Position numbers and translations under genes: made by a program. Below are positions 63,516-64,000 of a stretch of DNA of 64,000 bases, in pieces. The notes below the pieces were generated by a model. It was not told the origin of the DNA. It worked only from the letters and a program-made list of their open reading frames with translations, and searched no databases. The first letter of the stretch is position 1. Every line of letters begins with the position of its first letter. Origin of the DNA: Marinagarivorans sp. (GTDB lineage Bacteria > Pseudomonadota > Gammaproteobacteria > Pseudomonadales > Cellvibrionaceae); the NCBI GenBank assembly GCA_028281865.1, contig JANQJB010000083.1, positions 1-64,000 of the forward strand. Direction: 5' to 3'.

Positions 63516-64000
63516 TCAATTCTTTATTCGCCGCGATTGCAAAAGCCAGCTAAAAAATGCAATTAAAGCCGCTATCGCCCACGCCGGCAAAAACGGAATT
63601 TCTTCGTCCACATAACTCGGCGAAACTTGCACAAAATTGAAATCAAATTCACCTCCGTTTAATACGCTAGCAACTTGAATTTTATAATTCACGCCCGTCT
63701 GTAAATTAATATTGCCAATATCATTTGAATTGAAAATTTGCAGAACGTTTAAGCCAGCCAAAGTACCTCCTTCAAACACCGTCAACACCTGCGCAATATT
63801 TGAATTAAAGTGAACCTGATAATCGCTTGACGTCGGAACGTTAAATGAATACCAAACACTCACATTAAACCCACCGGGTTCATTTGCCTGCGCCGAACTA
63901 AAAACACTATTTCCGGAAACAGTCTGCAGTGGAGCAACACTTTGAGAAAATGCGAAATCATCATTAGCAGGTTGTAACACCTGCGCAAGTTCGAGCCGAG
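63516..64000 (-). CDS. C-terminal part of a secreted protein with an IPTL/PEP-CTERM-like tail (partial)
   Basis: On the minus strand the frame is open to the window edge: before the GTG at 63980 it continues with codons for Arg-Leu-Glu-Leu-Ala-Gln, so this is the end of a longer gene, not a start. The visible part holds one beta-sandwich-like unit beginning LQPANDDFAFSQSVAPLQTVSG, similar to the ANDxFA repeats of extracellular bacterial proteins, with a SVWYSFNVPTSSDYQVHFNS core. The C-terminus is a sorting-type tag: EIPFLPAWAIAALIAFFSWLLQ and then Arg-Arg, resembling the IPTL-CTERM variant of the exosortase/PEP-CTERM signal. Its promoter is outside the window. Confidence 0.8.
   Translation of the reverse strand, partial: RLELAQVLQPANDDFAFSQSVAPLQTVSGNSVFSSAQANEPGGFNVSVWYSFNVPTSSDYQVHFNSNIAQVLTVFEGGTLAGLNVLQIFNSNDIGNINLQTGVNYKIQVASVLNGGEFDFNFVQVSPSYVDEEIPFLPAWAIAALIAFFSWLLQSRRIKN

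Overview
The window looks like a chromosome segment of a marine, polysaccharide-degrading gammaproteobacterium, probably of the Cellvibrionales type (Saccharophagus/Teredinibacter-like). This is an inference from gene content, not a database result. The pointers are an SOS mutasome (imuA, imuB, dnaE2) under an E. coli-type LexA box, a Kdo transferase (Gram-negative lipopolysaccharide), TonB-dependent uptake, several PEP-CTERM proteins with an exosortase-type O-ligase, a sulfatase, and a bacterial FAN1 nuclease. No rRNA, tRNA, CRISPR array, prophage or transposase gene was seen.

Layout. 1-6632: the tail of a poly-Glu protein, an OmpR-type response regulator, then a tight three-gene operon. Its first gene fuses an inactive transglutaminase/7TM protein to a glutamate-ligase-like ATP-grasp domain; a TPR protein and an outer-membrane beta-barrel follow. 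6706-12306: a sulfatase, a PEP-CTERM protein, glnK-amtB, an unrecognised acidic protein and a 73-residue PEP-CTERM-like protein. 12388-18731: a DJ-1 family protein, waaA, a STAS protein, a VOC protein, an HD-GYP protein, a small membrane protein and a gene-poor kilobase with 17-bp tandem repeats. 18732-24253: a minus-strand run nfeD, qmcA, FAN1-type nuclease, DinG/XPD-type helicase. 24399-27014: an SDR enzyme, then glutaredoxin plus AhpD-like protein opposite an AraC regulator. 27169-29916: a response regulator and histidine kinase that share a duplicated module. 30009-33583: a TonB receptor divergent from a BlaI/M56 pair, with a palindrome between them. 33845-39996: dnaE2, imuB and imuA, with a tandem structured repeat wedged between imuB and dnaE2.

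40263-43154: tandem paralogous membrane proteins with isoprenylcysteine-methyltransferase-like ends. 43185-50159: a DegQ-like protease, a CPA2 antiporter, small conserved proteins and a large DUF5666 lipoprotein. 50784-59125: Hsp20, a PEP-CTERM protein, a beta-helix protein, an exosortase-type O-ligase, a PQQ/NHL-type dehydrogenase with a dihaem cytochrome, and a GT4 glycosyltransferase. 59417-64000: a DUF3108 protein, a NIT-type chemoreceptor, yajQ, a small membrane protein and the C-terminal end of a protein with an IPTL/PEP-CTERM-like tail.

Three observations deserve most attention. First, the operon at 1055-6632 looks like a complete cell-envelope module for ligating and perhaps exporting an amino-acid-based product: a cytoplasmic ligase fused to a membrane protein, a periplasmic TPR scaffold and an outer-membrane barrel. 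Second, all three complete PEP-CTERM-type genes have a sigma-54-like -24/-12 element at a sensible distance upstream, suggesting one regulon. Third, the imuB-dnaE2 gap holds two copies of a long hairpin element whose arms differ by mirrored, pairing-preserving changes.
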